In this document: positions 37,858 through 48,141 of the stretch, in pieces
How the letters are laid out: the number at the start of each line of letters is the position of its first letter
How positions within the stretch are numbered: position 1 is the stretch's first letter
Origin: Rickettsia typhi
GTDB taxonomy: Bacteria; Pseudomonadota; Alphaproteobacteria; Rickettsiales; Deianiraeaceae
Length of the DNA stretch: 64,000 nt
NCBI GenBank assembly: GCA_945861725.1
Contig: CAMAVJ010000001.1
Location: 186,001 to 250,000 of the forward strand
Direction of reading: 5' to 3'
The notes under the pieces: model-generated
Told to the model about the DNA's origin: nothing
Seen by the model: only the letters and a program-made list of their open reading frames with translations
The model's database searches: none
Position numbers and translations under genes: made by a program

Positions 37858-38653
37858 TCTGTTTGTAATCGCATCACTATTGTTGTCCTCATTTGCCTTC
37901 GCGATTGGCAAACCAAATACCAATTCAAATGCCAAGGATGATTTTTTTACTGATAACAGCAGTTTTCAACAAGAAGCAGAAGTTTTTTTTGACCCATTAG
38001 AACGATTTAACAGGCAGTCTTTTAAGATGTTTAAAATTGGAACTATATGGATGGTAATTCCAGCTGCAAAGGCTTACGATTACTCAGTTCCAGATTTTCT
38101 TCAACCTCATATTTTTACCATATTTGCAAATATGAACACCGTTTTTAATGCAGCAAATGGAATTCTTATTCCACAAAAAGCTATTTCAATAAAATATATT
38201 TCACACTTTTTAACAAATACATTATTTGGATTCGCAGGTTTCTTTGATGTTCACTCCGCTTATGTTCAGCCAATGCCATCATTCGTATTGGAAGATATTG
38301 CACAATATTATTTTGAAAAACCTCTTCCATACTTAGTCCTTCCAATCGGTTTTGGAAATGTTTTCAGCGTTGTTTCGTGGCTTGAAAGGCGACAAATATA
38401 TTTATCCATAGATGGTAATACATTTCAAAATATAAACTTGGGCAATGTAATGCTCGGGTATATGTTCGGCGGAATCGTGATTAGTGGCAACAAGAACAAA
38501 GAGCAAATTGAAGACACACTAAAACATTCAATTGATGCATATTCAGTTTTGCGTAATATTTACTATCAATCACAAAGTGGAAAGTTACAATATTTTGAAC
38601 GCAAGGAGGAAGCTCCATATTATAAAACCCTAATATCTTCAGAGTTTATTTAA
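37841..38653 (+). CDS. mlaA: MlaA/VacJ-family lipid transport protein
   Basis: FDPLERFNRQSFKMFK, VPDFLQPHIFTIFANMNTVFNAANGIL, FLTNTLFGFAGFFDVHSA, PYLVLPIGFGNVF. Confidence 0.85.
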   Translation: MKYLLNLFVIASLLLSSFAFAIGKPNTNSNAKDDFFTDNSSFQQEAEVFFDPLERFNRQSFKMFKIGTIWMVIPAAKAYDYSVPDFLQPHIFTIFANMNTVFNAANGILIPQKAISIKYISHFLTNTLFGFAGFFDVHSAYVQPMPSFVLEDIAQYYFEKPLPYLVLPIGFGNVFSVVSWLERRQIYLSIDGNTFQNINLGNVMLGYMFGGIVISGNKNKEQIEDTLKHSIDAYSVLRNIYYQSQSGKLQYFERKEEAPYYKTLISSEFI

Positions 38654-39479
38654 TTTTTATAAGTGCGTTGGAAATAATCGTACGATATTTATCGTCTCGG
38701 ATATAATTCTCACGATATACGATATACTGTGTTGGAGTTGGCTCATATTTCAAAATATTCTTATTGGATGCGATGAATACCTTGTTTGGACTTCGAAAGT
38801 CTATACGATAAACATCCGTCTTCAAAAGATTATACTTTTTAATATAACCTTCTAAAGTTTGAAAATATTTTTCAACATCTTTTTCGGGAAGGGATACTTG
38901 CAATCTATTGTTTAAGATAATGTTGAAGCGATAATCAAAAAAATTCTCAATTTCTGTAAGATTTTCGTAAATTAATGGGAACTTTGAAATAGTTTTTAGC
39001 AAAACCTTAACCGCCCTTTCGTTATACTTACCACGAAGGTATACCAGGTAATTAAGCTTAATATGGGAATCGTAGAATATATTGAAATTTGAATCAACGA
39101 TTTTTACGTTGCCATAGCTATCGTGATAGAACATAATCGGTTCGCGTTCTTTTATTGTAATTGTCAACTTCGTTGGTAAAGTATACTTCAGCGTAACGGT
39201 TTCAATTACATTGAAGTTCTTTAGAGAATCAATTATGGCTTTTTTGTCTTTCAACATAAATTTATCTTTTTTGTCCATAGTGTAAAGGCAAAATACAACA
39301 TCCTCCGTTGCAACTAGCTCGTTTCCGATAATTTCAACATAATCAATTTTTCTGTAAACATTATTAAAGAAAATGTTAAAAATTTTATTACTGTTTAAAA
39401 TATACGGGCGAGTTATTAGAAATGTTATTATAGCTATTAATATTGAAAAAATAGCGGAATATTTAAGAACCTTCCTCAT
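38646..39479 (-). CDS. ftsQ: Cell division protein FtsQ (POTRA domain)
   Basis: N-terminal TM; IDYVEIIGNELVATEDVVFCL, NFNVIETVTLKYTLPTKLTITIKEREPIMFY. Confidence 0.8.
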   Translation of the reverse strand: MRKVLKYSAIFSILIAIITFLITRPYILNSNKIFNIFFNNVYRKIDYVEIIGNELVATEDVVFCLYTMDKKDKFMLKDKKAIIDSLKNFNVIETVTLKYTLPTKLTITIKEREPIMFYHDSYGNVKIVDSNFNIFYDSHIKLNYLVYLRGKYNERAVKVLLKTISKFPLIYENLTEIENFFDYRFNIILNNRLQVSLPEKDVEKYFQTLEGYIKKYNLLKTDVYRIDFRSPNKVFIASNKNILKYEPTPTQYIVYRENYIRDDKYRTIISNALIKIK

Positions 39480-39599
39480 TAAAATTCAACAGCAAAAAAT
39501 CAACAGATACATAGTAGTTTAATAAAAAAATGTCAAGTCTTTAAATTCTATTGACAAATAATTTTTTAATTTTTAATATATTTCAAATTCAATAATTTT

Positions 39600-41417
39600 A
39601 TGCATAACTTATTTTTAAATGATGTTGGTGGAGGTGCATTAAGAAACACACATAAACACAATGATGAAAATAATCATAATGTAGTTGCTATGCATAATAA
39701 TATTTCAAAAAATATTTACGGCTTTTCACAAACAGATAAGGATATTATTAAAGATCTCACATCACGATCACTCATTGATGAACAGCAACTAAGAATTGTT
39801 TCAATTGAATATAAAAAGAAAAAACAGGATCTCCCAGCAATACTGGTTTCACTTGGTTTTGTAAGTAACGTTGAAATGAGGAGAATCCTCAAAGAGAAAT
39901 ACAACGTTGAAGATGTTATACTTGATAATCATACGCCAAGTTATTCATTGATGCAGAGTATGCATAAAAACACAATGATTACCTATCGATTTGTACCATT
40001 TTCCTTAGAATGTAACACTCTTTCGATCGCCGCCTCAAACCCGAGTGATGAAAAGACCCTTGAAATAATTAAAGCTTCGTGTGATAGTAAAACCACTGAA
40101 ATCAAACTATTCTATGCTTCATCGGAAGATATTATTCATTTTATATCATCCGCTTATATCATCGCTGAAAATAGACTGGATTCAATAATACGCAAGTTTC
40201 AAGAAAATAGTATCTTCTTAGAAGAGGGGCGTAATAGTAAACACGAAGACAGCAGTATTATTGATTTTGTCAATTGCCTTTTAGAAGATGCTACATTAAA
40301 AGGTGCTTCGGATATCCACATCGAGCCACAACAAGAATTCATTCGCGTTCGTTACAGAATAGACGGAAAGCTTTCAAGTGTAATTCATATTCAAAAAAAG
40401 TTTTGGAATGCAATTGTTGTTCGTGTAAAGGTGATTTCCACTATGAACATTGCGGAGTCTCGGAAACCGCAGGATGGTCGTATTGAAATGATCATCTCTG
40501 GAAGAGCGATGGATTTTCGTCTTTCTTGCCAACCCGGAATTTATGGTGAAAAATTTGTAATCAGGATCCTTGATAAGTCAAAATCATTGATGACCCTCGA
40601 ACAGCTTGGATTTTCCGATTGGAACTACAAAAAAATGATGTACACCATTGAAAGACCATCGGGAATTACAATCGTTACAGGTCCAACTGGATCTGGTAAA
40701 ACAACGACACTTTATTCAATGCTTGGTTATTTGAATAATCCGGATACCAACATTATGACACTCGAAGACCCAGTGGAGTATACCGTTCCACTTGTATTTC
40801 AAACACAAGTGAAGGAAGACTCTGCCTTCGATTTTGCCTCTGGTGTAAGATCGTCGATGAGGCAAGATCCCGATATTTTGCTCATTGGAGAGATTCGTGA
40901 CCATGGAACGGCCGAGGCTGCCGTTCGTGCATCATTAACTGGACACAAAGTTCTCACAACACTTCACACCGTTGATGCAGCAACAACAATTCAGCGACTT
41001 GTTGACATCGGAATCGCACGATATATGATCTCCGGCAATTTGGACTCGGTAATAGCACAAAGACTGATTAGAAAACTTTGTCCATCGTGTAAAACACCTC
41101 AAACGGAATTCTTACCAATTGAACTAGAAATTCTTGAAAAATATTCAGAGCTAATGCCATCAAATCCACAACTATGCAAGGCAAATGGCTGTAATCAGTG
41201 TAGGAATACTGGTTATCGTGGTAGAACGACGATTGCAGAAATTTTACATATTACACCAGAAATTGACGATGCAATTCTTCAGGAGGGCACAAAGCATAAA
41301 ATTATTGCAATTGCTAAACAACAAGGTTTCAGATCTCTTCAGGAAGATGCAATGCATCGTGTTTTTGAAGGAATGGTATCACTTGAAGAAGTGAGGATGT
41401 CTGTAAATTTGATATAA
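39600..41417 (+). CDS. GspE/PilB-family secretion or type IV pilus assembly ATPase
   Basis: DIHIEPQQEFIRVRYRIDGKL, GITIVTGPTGSGKTTTLYSML, NIMTLEDPVEY, RQDPDILLIGEIRD, Cys4 motif CPSC...CNQCRNTGYRGRT. Confidence 0.96.
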   Translation: MHNLFLNDVGGGALRNTHKHNDENNHNVVAMHNNISKNIYGFSQTDKDIIKDLTSRSLIDEQQLRIVSIEYKKKKQDLPAILVSLGFVSNVEMRRILKEKYNVEDVILDNHTPSYSLMQSMHKNTMITYRFVPFSLECNTLSIAASNPSDEKTLEIIKASCDSKTTEIKLFYASSEDIIHFISSAYIIAENRLDSIIRKFQENSIFLEEGRNSKHEDSSIIDFVNCLLEDATLKGASDIHIEPQQEFIRVRYRIDGKLSSVIHIQKKFWNAIVVRVKVISTMNIAESRKPQDGRIEMIISGRAMDFRLSCQPGIYGEKFVIRILDKSKSLMTLEQLGFSDWNYKKMMYTIERPSGITIVTGPTGSGKTTTLYSMLGYLNNPDTNIMTLEDPVEYTVPLVFQTQVKEDSAFDFASGVRSSMRQDPDILLIGEIRDHGTAEAAVRASLTGHKVLTTLHTVDAATTIQRLVDIGIARYMISGNLDSVIAQRLIRKLCPSCKTPQTEFLPIELEILEKYSELMPSNPQLCKANGCNQCRNTGYRGRTTIAEILHITPEIDDAILQEGTKHKIIAIAKQQGFRSLQEDAMHRVFEGMVSLEEVRMSVNLI

Positions 41418-41483
41418 AATCTTGACATAGGAAAAGAAGAGGGTAAAATTCGTAAGAGTGTTCTAAAGTTTTTTCTCAAATAT

Positions 41484-41801
41484 ATGGCTTATGTTGTTAA
41501 GGAAAGTTGTTTGAAATGTAAATTTACGGATTGCGTCGCAGTTTGTCCAGTTGATTGCTTTCACGAAGGTGAAGATTTTCTTGTAATTGACCCCGAGGTT
41601 TGCATTGATTGCGGAGTATGTGTGGCAGAATGCCCTGTTAAAGCTATTGAACCTGAAAGCCCTGAAAACATTGAATGGCTTGAAATTAATGCAAAATATT
41701 CAAAACTTTGGCCCGTCATCGCCCACAAACAACCACACAGAAAGGATGCGTTTCTTTATGATGCTATGCCCGACAAAATGAAGAAATTTGGGATTAGGTA
41801 G
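41484..41801 (+). CDS. fdxA: Ferredoxin (FdxA-like, two cluster motifs)
   Basis: CLKCKFTDCVAVCPVDCF and CIDCGVCVAECPVKAI. Confidence 0.93.
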   Translation: MAYVVKESCLKCKFTDCVAVCPVDCFHEGEDFLVIDPEVCIDCGVCVAECPVKAIEPESPENIEWLEINAKYSKLWPVIAHKQPHRKDAFLYDAMPDKMKKFGIR

Positions 41802-42489
41802 TAAAGTTCACAGCTTCAACACATTGTAAGTCTATTGGATTTATTATTGGTAAATTACAATTTTGACTATTTACATAAAGTGGCAATTCTGTACAAGCAA
41901 GACATATTGCATCACAAATGTTTTGATATTTTCCAATAATTTGACCAAATGTCTTAAAAAAAACATCGTTTTTAACACCAGAAGAAATCTGCGTTTGCAT
42001 TTCCTGAATTAAAAATATATCGCTTTTATTTGGAACTATCGCTATTACACCAAGATTTGCAAAATATTTTGCAAAAAAACCATCTTCCATAGTAAATTTT
42101 GTTCCAAGTAATAGAACGGTTTTGTAACCATTTTTGATTGCATAATTTGCAGAAAGAATTCCAGCATGAAACACTGGAATTTCAAGATTGAGATTCAGTT
42201 CGTCAAATACTTTGTGCAGAGTATTATTGCAAATCACAAGGCAATCTGGTTTTTTTGCAAGCAAAAATTGAATTTCTTCACCTAACAATTTTCCAATGTT
42301 GCCCCAATTATTACCATAACTTGATTTAATTTCATGATAATCAATGTTATAAAGCAAAATTCTTGCAGAATGAAAACCTTTAAGCTTTTGGTTCACAAGC
42401 TTATTTAATTTTTCATAATAGAGTATCGTTGACGGCCACGATGTTCCACCAAAAAGACCAACGACTTTCTGCTGACATTTTACTTCCAT
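41794..42489 (-). CDS. Aspartate/glutamate racemase family protein
   Basis: VGLFGGTSWPSTILYYEKLN, LVICNNTLHKVFDEL, ICLACTELPLYV. Confidence 0.85.
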   Translation of the reverse strand: MEVKCQQKVVGLFGGTSWPSTILYYEKLNKLVNQKLKGFHSARILLYNIDYHEIKSSYGNNWGNIGKLLGEEIQFLLAKKPDCLVICNNTLHKVFDELNLNLEIPVFHAGILSANYAIKNGYKTVLLLGTKFTMEDGFFAKYFANLGVIAIVPNKSDIFLIQEMQTQISSGVKNDVFFKTFGQIIGKYQNICDAICLACTELPLYVNSQNCNLPIINPIDLQCVEAVNFTT

Positions 42490-43872
42490 TTATCTCACCA
42501 AAAATACCGTTCCAAGGAAAAGTAGTGTCAGAAATCCAACAACATCCGTTGCCGTTGTAAGAAAAACTGAAGAAGCAACCGCTGGGTCAATTTTCAATTT
42601 TTTCAACATAAGTGGTACCAAAACTCCAACAACGCCGGCAACAAACATTGTAATTAATAACGCAAATGCAAAAACTAATCCAAGCAATATTTTTCCATAA
42701 AATAACCAAATTCCAATTCCACAAATGACTGAAAGTATAATCCCATTTAAAATAGCAATGGTTATTTCTGTAAAAATTTGCTTTCTTGTCACCGTTCCAG
42801 AAAAAAGCGAGCGAATTATAACAGTTGAAGTTTGCATTCCACAATTCCCACCCATCGAAGCTGTAATTGGCATTAAAACGGCAAGTGCTGTAACCTTCGC
42901 AATTGAATCTTCAAAAAGCGAAATAAAATAGGAAGCAAAAACTGCCGTTAAAAGGTTAATGAAAAGCCAAATAAATCGTGCATAAGTTATTCCAAACAGT
43001 GTATTTGTTTTTGCTTCAAAAACCCCCGCCCTTCGAAGTGCTTGTTTATCTGAACTTTCTTGTAAATATTCAATAATTTCAGCCAGTTGAAGTACACCAA
43101 CAATATTTTCGCCCTTATTTACAACCGGAATGACATCAAGGTCGTATTGATCAAAAAGATGCGAAATATCAGGAATGGAATCAAAAACTTTCACGGAGAT
43201 AACCTTTGCATCGTAACAAGCATTGATTGTGTCCGCTGTATCTTCATTTAAAAGCTTAATAACGGAAATTGAACCTATTAAATGACGCTCTTCGTCCGTC
43301 ACAAAAATTATTCCATCTTCGTTTTCAATTGCCTTTTTTGAATCCTTAATGTACTTTTTAGTTCGGGCGACAGTCCACCAATATGGCACCGATAGATAAT
43401 CAACAGACATATTCCTGCCACAGGAATATTCAGGGTACGAAAGCGATCTCTTAAGTTGAATTCTTTTTTTAAACGGTAGGTTTTTCATAATTTCCGAACG
43501 CTTTTCTTCCGAAAACTTTTCCAAAACCTCAACAGTTTCATTAAATTCGAGCATCGCCACAAAGTAGCAAAATTTTTCAAAACCAATGAAATCAAGAAAG
43601 TTATAAAGAAGATTTTCCTCAAGAAAAAGAATTACATCCTCGTGTAAAATATTTCCAAATTCATGAATAAACGATTCCTTTTCGCTGTCTTTGAGTTTTG
43701 AAAATACGATAGCCTGATCCGAAGCATGTAAATTTAAAATCGTGTTACTGAGCTTCTTGCGTTTTATAAACTCTACTTGTAAATGTTCCAATGGTTCGTC
43801 GTGTGGTACTTTTAGAAAGTTTTCAATGAAATCTTTAATATCATCAACGATGTAGTCCAGTTTGAATTCCAT
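42490..43872 (-). CDS. mgtE: Magnesium transporter MgtE
   Basis: CBS region FDQYDLDVIPVVNKGENIVGVLQ; ALAVLMPITASMGGNCGMQTSTVIIRSLFSG; VASSVFLTTATDVVGFLTLLFLGT. Confidence 0.95.
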   Translation of the reverse strand: MEFKLDYIVDDIKDFIENFLKVPHDEPLEHLQVEFIKRKKLSNTILNLHASDQAIVFSKLKDSEKESFIHEFGNILHEDVILFLEENLLYNFLDFIGFEKFCYFVAMLEFNETVEVLEKFSEEKRSEIMKNLPFKKRIQLKRSLSYPEYSCGRNMSVDYLSVPYWWTVARTKKYIKDSKKAIENEDGIIFVTDEERHLIGSISVIKLLNEDTADTINACYDAKVISVKVFDSIPDISHLFDQYDLDVIPVVNKGENIVGVLQLAEIIEYLQESSDKQALRRAGVFEAKTNTLFGITYARFIWLFINLLTAVFASYFISLFEDSIAKVTALAVLMPITASMGGNCGMQTSTVIIRSLFSGTVTRKQIFTEITIAILNGIILSVICGIGIWLFYGKILLGLVFAFALLITMFVAGVVGVLVPLMLKKLKIDPAVASSVFLTTATDVVGFLTLLFLGTVFLVR

Positions 43873-43919
43873 GTTACATTTTTTGCCAAAGTTAATTGTT
43901 TGTCAGTAAAACTTCACTA

Positions 43920-45500
43920 TTAAGCTTTGCGTGAAAAATCAAGGAAATAAACAATTGCATCGTTTAATGCAATAAAAGATGCATCGATAATATTTTCACT
44001 GACGCCAACGGTTATAAATGTATTAGCATTGTCGCTATTTAGAAATTCAATTAAAACGAGAGTCTTTGACTGAGTTCCCATACCAGAATTAATAATTCGC
44101 ACCTTGTAGTCATTCAGTTTAAGATTTTTAATCTGGGAATATCTTTGTAATAAAATTGCATGCATTGCGTTATAAATGGCATCAACGGGACCAGACCCTT
44201 CAGCAACATTTAAGTAAGGCTGTCCATCATATTCAATTTTAACAATTCCTTCAGAAGATGTACAAAGACCGCCACGGGAATTGTGTCTTCTTTCAACTTG
44301 AGTTTTATACGAAAGAACTTTGTAAAATTCGTTGTTTTCTTCATATTGGTTGATAATCCCCTTCGCAAGGATATAAAAACTTGCATCAGCACCTTCGTAA
44401 GAGTAACCTTCAAGGTTCTTCTTCTTCAGTTCTTTGGTGATTTTCTGAATATCGTCCTCCGTGTAATTTACGATTCCAACATCTGAAAGCATTGAAATAA
44501 CATTTGAACGACCAGATTGGTTTGAGATCAAAATCTTGCGTTTATTACCAACAAGTTCGGGCTGAATTTGCTCATAAAGCTTTGGGTTTTTTAGAACAGC
44601 TGAGGCATGAAGACCGCCTTTGTGAGCAAACGCCGAAGAACCAGTGAACGGCATATGGTTATTATGATGTTCGTTTAAAATACCACTAAGTGTGTGCGAG
44701 AGTTCTGTAATTTTATGAATGTTTTTGTTGATTTCACCACAATCGTAGTCTAATTTCAAAACTAAAATTGGCAAGAGTGATGTCAGTGAGGCATTTCCAC
44801 AACGCTCTCCAAGTCCGTTAATTGTTCCTTGAATCATTATGCAACCAGCTTTTACCGCAGCAAGAGTATTTGCAACTGCACAATCGCAATCGTTGTGTGC
44901 GTGAATGCCAAGCTTTATTTCAGGAAATCTTTCTTTCACTCGTGAAACGATTTCAAAAATTTCATCTGGAAGAGTTCCGCCATTGGTATCGCAAAGGGTA
45001 ACAAATGACGCACCAGAGTTGTGTGCAGATTCAATACATTGTAGTGAATATTCTGAATTCTCCTTGAATCCGTCGAAAAAATGCTCGGCATCGAAAATTA
45101 CTATTTTCTCTTTTTCAGTAAAAAACTTCACAGAATTTGTAATTGATTCAAGATTTTTTTCCAAAGCGGTATTGATTGCTTCGCGAACATGAAACGCTGA
45201 AGATTTTCCAACTATTGTGATATTTTGTGAAACCGAATTAACATGTTTAAGATTTTCATCATTTTGTGGATTAATGCCGACCTTTGCCGTCATACAAAAT
45301 GCTGTTTTAAGCGGGCTCGTAATTTCACTAAAAACTTGAGTATCAACATCATTTGCACCTGGCCAACCAGATTCAATGAAATCAACGCCGAATTCTTCAA
45401 GCATTTTAAAAATCGTTAGTTTGTCTTGTACTGTAAAAGAAATAGAACTGGTTTGGGCACCATCGCGAAGTGTTGTGTCTAAAATGTATATCCTTTTCAT
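43920..45500 (-). CDS. cimA: (R)-citramalate synthase (CimA type)
   Basis: YILDTTLRDGAQTSSISFTVQDKLTIFKMLEEFGVDFIESGWPGANDVD; GIHAHNDCDCAVANTLAAVKAGCIMIQGTINGLGERCGNASL; C-terminal regulatory domain. Confidence 0.9.
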   Translation of the reverse strand: MKRIYILDTTLRDGAQTSSISFTVQDKLTIFKMLEEFGVDFIESGWPGANDVDTQVFSEITSPLKTAFCMTAKVGINPQNDENLKHVNSVSQNITIVGKSSAFHVREAINTALEKNLESITNSVKFFTEKEKIVIFDAEHFFDGFKENSEYSLQCIESAHNSGASFVTLCDTNGGTLPDEIFEIVSRVKERFPEIKLGIHAHNDCDCAVANTLAAVKAGCIMIQGTINGLGERCGNASLTSLLPILVLKLDYDCGEINKNIHKITELSHTLSGILNEHHNNHMPFTGSSAFAHKGGLHASAVLKNPKLYEQIQPELVGNKRKILISNQSGRSNVISMLSDVGIVNYTEDDIQKITKELKKKNLEGYSYEGADASFYILAKGIINQYEENNEFYKVLSYKTQVERRHNSRGGLCTSSEGIVKIEYDGQPYLNVAEGSGPVDAIYNAMHAILLQRYSQIKNLKLNDYKVRIINSGMGTQSKTLVLIEFLNSDNANTFITVGVSENIIDASFIALNDAIVYFLDFSRKA

Positions 45501-45512
45501 ATTACTTTCATA

Positions 45513-45986
45513 CTAAAAAATATCAAACTCAGTAAGAACGTCGGTGTAGATATCCCGTTTGAAGAAGATGGCATCACGGATAACATCGTCAGGAGTTGAC
45601 CATTTCCAATTTTTGAACTCTGGTTTTTCTGTGTGAATATTTATCTCCGAATCGTCGCCTTTAAAATCCAAAAGGAACCATTTTTGTTTTTGACCAATAT
45701 ACTTTCCGCCCCAGATTTGAGTCGTAATGTTGTGTGGAATTTTGTAATAACGAAAATATGTCGATTCACGAAGAACTGTAATGTTATTTGTGCCAATTTC
45801 TTCCAATAATTCGCGGAAAATTGCGTCTTCAAAATTTTCATTGCCATCAACTCCGCCTTGTGGCATTTGCCATGTATCGCTATCGTACCCGACTCTTTTT
45901 GCGGAAAAAATTTTATCATCTTTCAAAATCACGCAACCAACATTGGTTCGGTAAAGGTGCTCTTGCTTTTTATTTACTAGGTACAT
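45513..45986 (-). CDS. rppH: RNA pyrophosphohydrolase
   Basis: NVGCVILKDDKIFSAKR, WQMPQGGVDGNENFEDAIFRELLEEIGT canonical Nudix box. Confidence 0.95.
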   Translation of the reverse strand: MYLVNKKQEHLYRTNVGCVILKDDKIFSAKRVGYDSDTWQMPQGGVDGNENFEDAIFRELLEEIGTNNITVLRESTYFRYYKIPHNITTQIWGGKYIGQKQKWFLLDFKGDDSEINIHTEKPEFKNWKWSTPDDVIRDAIFFKRDIYTDVLTEFDIF

Positions 45987-46546
45987 TTTTTTGGAATACG
46001 ATTATCAATCTTAATTTTTGTTCCGTCACTTAATTCAAGGTAGAGTTTATTTCCAAATTTGCCAAAAAAACTGCGTTTTGCCAAATCACGATTAGCTTGA
46101 GTGAGTTTTTCGTTAAGCGCTGTTATCAAAGCTGGAAGTGTGTCATTGCACAAACAGACAACATTCTGAGATTCACCCCGTTTCAATGAAATAATGTTAT
46201 CCCTAAATCGAAACTCTGGTGGACAGTATTGCAATAATGCAATGGGGAAAATTGTATATATACCCTTACCTCTACCATATTTTATTCCAGATGAAATACG
46301 AATATGTACTCCAAAAAATGAATTATTACAGACAGTCAGCACAGCGTTATAATACACTTTGTTGGAACCTATGCGAGATTGCAGATCGCATCTGAGTGTA
46401 CATTTAACACGAACTTTTGTGTTTTGACTTTTTGCCTCATAACTGTACCATAGTGCAACTATTACCGCACCCATTGAACCAATTGCCCCAATTGCGGCCA
46501 ATGTATATTGATGATCTTGACAAAAACATTCTATCCAATCAAACAT
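45977..46546 (-). CDS. Hypothetical single-TM protein (189 aa)
   Basis: N-terminal TM LAAIGAIGSMGAVIVALWYSYEAK; overlaps the rppH start by 10 nt. Confidence 0.55.
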   Translation of the reverse strand: MFDWIECFCQDHQYTLAAIGAIGSMGAVIVALWYSYEAKSQNTKVRVKCTLRCDLQSRIGSNKVYYNAVLTVCNNSFFGVHIRISSGIKYGRGKGIYTIFPIALLQYCPPEFRFRDNIISLKRGESQNVVCLCNDTLPALITALNEKLTQANRDLAKRSFFGKFGNKLYLELSDGTKIKIDNRIPKKCT

Positions 46547-46549
46547 ACA

Positions 46550-47059
46550 TCAATAATACTTCGCATTCTCCCTGATGTTATACGCAAGGGATGGCTCCCA
46601 AATTTTTCCGTTGTGAATTAGACGATCTTTCGTGTAAATCAATTCACCCCTTGTTTCCGTGCCAAATTCGAAGTTGGGAGTCATAACGATGGCATCAACT
46701 GGGCAGGCTTCTTGGCACAAACCGCAGTAAATGCATTTTGTCATGTCGATGTCATACTGAGTTGTTTGACGAAGAAAGCCTCCGTTGCCATCTGGTTTTT
46801 CTTCTGCGGAAATTGTAATTGCTTGTGCTGGGCATATTGCTTCGCAAAGTTTGCAAGCAATACAACGCTCTTCACCATTTGGATAAAGACGAAGTGCGTG
46901 TTCACCACGAAATCTTGTGGAAATCGCTCCTTTTTCAAATGGATAGTTAATAGTATAGGGTCTCTTGAACATCGTGATAAATGTTTTCATCATTCCAGAA
47001 ACAATTTCAAGAAGTAAAAACTGTTTGGCAAGCCGCAAAACAACCATAAGCTTTTGCAA
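46550..47059 (-). CDS. nuoI: NADH-quinone oxidoreductase subunit I
   Basis: [43 protein letters not shown] ... [16 protein letters not shown]. Confidence 0.97.
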   Translation of the reverse strand: MQKLMVVLRLAKQFLLLEIVSGMMKTFITMFKRPYTINYPFEKGAISTRFRGEHALRLYPNGEERCIACKLCEAICPAQAITISAEEKPDGNGGFLRQTTQYDIDMTKCIYCGLCQEACPVDAIVMTPNFEFGTETRGELIYTKDRLIHNGKIWEPSLAYNIRENAKYY

Positions 47060-47307
47060 AAAAAATCTGATATTTCTAATTCACATAGTAAGAATAAAAA
47101 ATCAAGATTTTTTATTTTGGGAAATTTCTTAACAATGCCAAATTTTTATGACATATCTCCATTGTACTAAAAAATAACTTGATTTTTATTTTTTACGCAC
47201 AACATATTAATGTGTGATGGGAATCCTTCTTAAGGACAAATAAATATTTGAATATTTTGATAACATCCTGAAGTCGTCCATTATATTTCGCCATTTTTAA
47301 AAAAAAT

Positions 47308-47529
47308 ATGCTAAAAGTTCGTTTTTTTATCCTTTCGCTCTCAATTGCCTATTTGCTCATTATGGCAGTTCAGAATAATAAATCTATCGATGTCACACTT
47401 CCATTTATCCACACATTTTTCAGCGTTCCACTGTTTATTGTCATTATTGCTTCAGTTGCATTTGGAATTACATTGCAGTTTCTAACATCATTTCCACCTT
47501 TGCATATTTCCAAAAAAAAGAAAAAATAA
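47308..47529 (+). CDS. Small LapA-like two-TM protein (73 aa)
   Basis: Two hydrophobic segments with basic C-terminus KKKKK. Confidence 0.5.
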   Translation: MLKVRFFILSLSIAYLLIMAVQNNKSIDVTLPFIHTFFSVPLFIVIIASVAFGITLQFLTSFPPLHISKKKKK

Positions 47530-47900
47530 TGGCGAACATTTTTGGCATAGGCGTTGATATCATTGATATTTATAGGTTTGAGAAAGTTAATCTTCAAAGA
47601 TTTGCAAAAAGAATTCTTACACAAAAGGAGCTTGTAGATTTCGAAAATGCGAAAAATAAAAAAAATTTTATTGCTAAAAAATTTTCAGTTAAAGAGGCGG
47701 TCGCCAAAGCTTTTGGTGTTGGAATTGGTAAAAATCTTTCCTTTTATGATATTGAGATATCAAAAGATGAAGTTGGAAAGCCAGTGTGTTTTGTAAAAAA
47801 TTCCCCGTTAAATTTATCCGAAAGTACAATAAAAGTGCATATATCAATATCTGATGCTAAAAACTTAATTAGCACATATTGCATAGTGGAAGTTCTTTAA
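47529..47900 (+). CDS. acpS: Holo-[acyl-carrier-protein] synthase
   Basis: IFGIGVDIIDIYRFEK, KNFIAKKFSVKEAVAKAFGVGIGKNLSFYDIEI, VHISISDAKNLISTYCIVE. Confidence 0.93.
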   Translation: MANIFGIGVDIIDIYRFEKVNLQRFAKRILTQKELVDFENAKNKKNFIAKKFSVKEAVAKAFGVGIGKNLSFYDIEISKDEVGKPVCFVKNSPLNLSESTIKVHISISDAKNLISTYCIVEVL

Positions 47901-47904
47901 TTTG

Positions 47905-48129
47905 TTAGTTTCTCTTAAAAATCCTTCCGCGAGAAAGATCGTATTTGCTGATTTCAACGGAGACTTTATCCCCTTGAATAATTTTGATACGAAATTTCTT
48001 TAATTTACCCGAACCTTTTGCGAGAATTTTATGACCGTTATCAAGTTCAACCCTAAAGGTAAAGTCAGGAAGAACTTCATAGACAACGCCTTCTGCAATA
48101 ATTAATTCCTTATCTGTTATTTCTGCCAT
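47905..48129 (-). CDS. infA: Translation initiation factor IF-1
   Basis: [64 protein letters not shown]. Confidence 0.95.
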   Translation of the reverse strand: MAEITDKELIIAEGVVYEVLPDFTFRVELDNGHKILAKGSGKLKKFRIKIIQGDKVSVEISKYDLSRGRIFKRN

Positions 48130-48141
48130 ATATTTTCAAAA

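Noticed and set aside
46546-46550. Possible nuo operon around nuoI
   Set aside because: Neighbours are not complex I subunits; nuoI appears isolated in this window
47080-47300. Possible ncRNA (6S-like) in the nuoI-47308 intergenic region
   Set aside because: Only a weak short hairpin (TCCTT..AAGGA) and AT-rich sequence; insufficient to call
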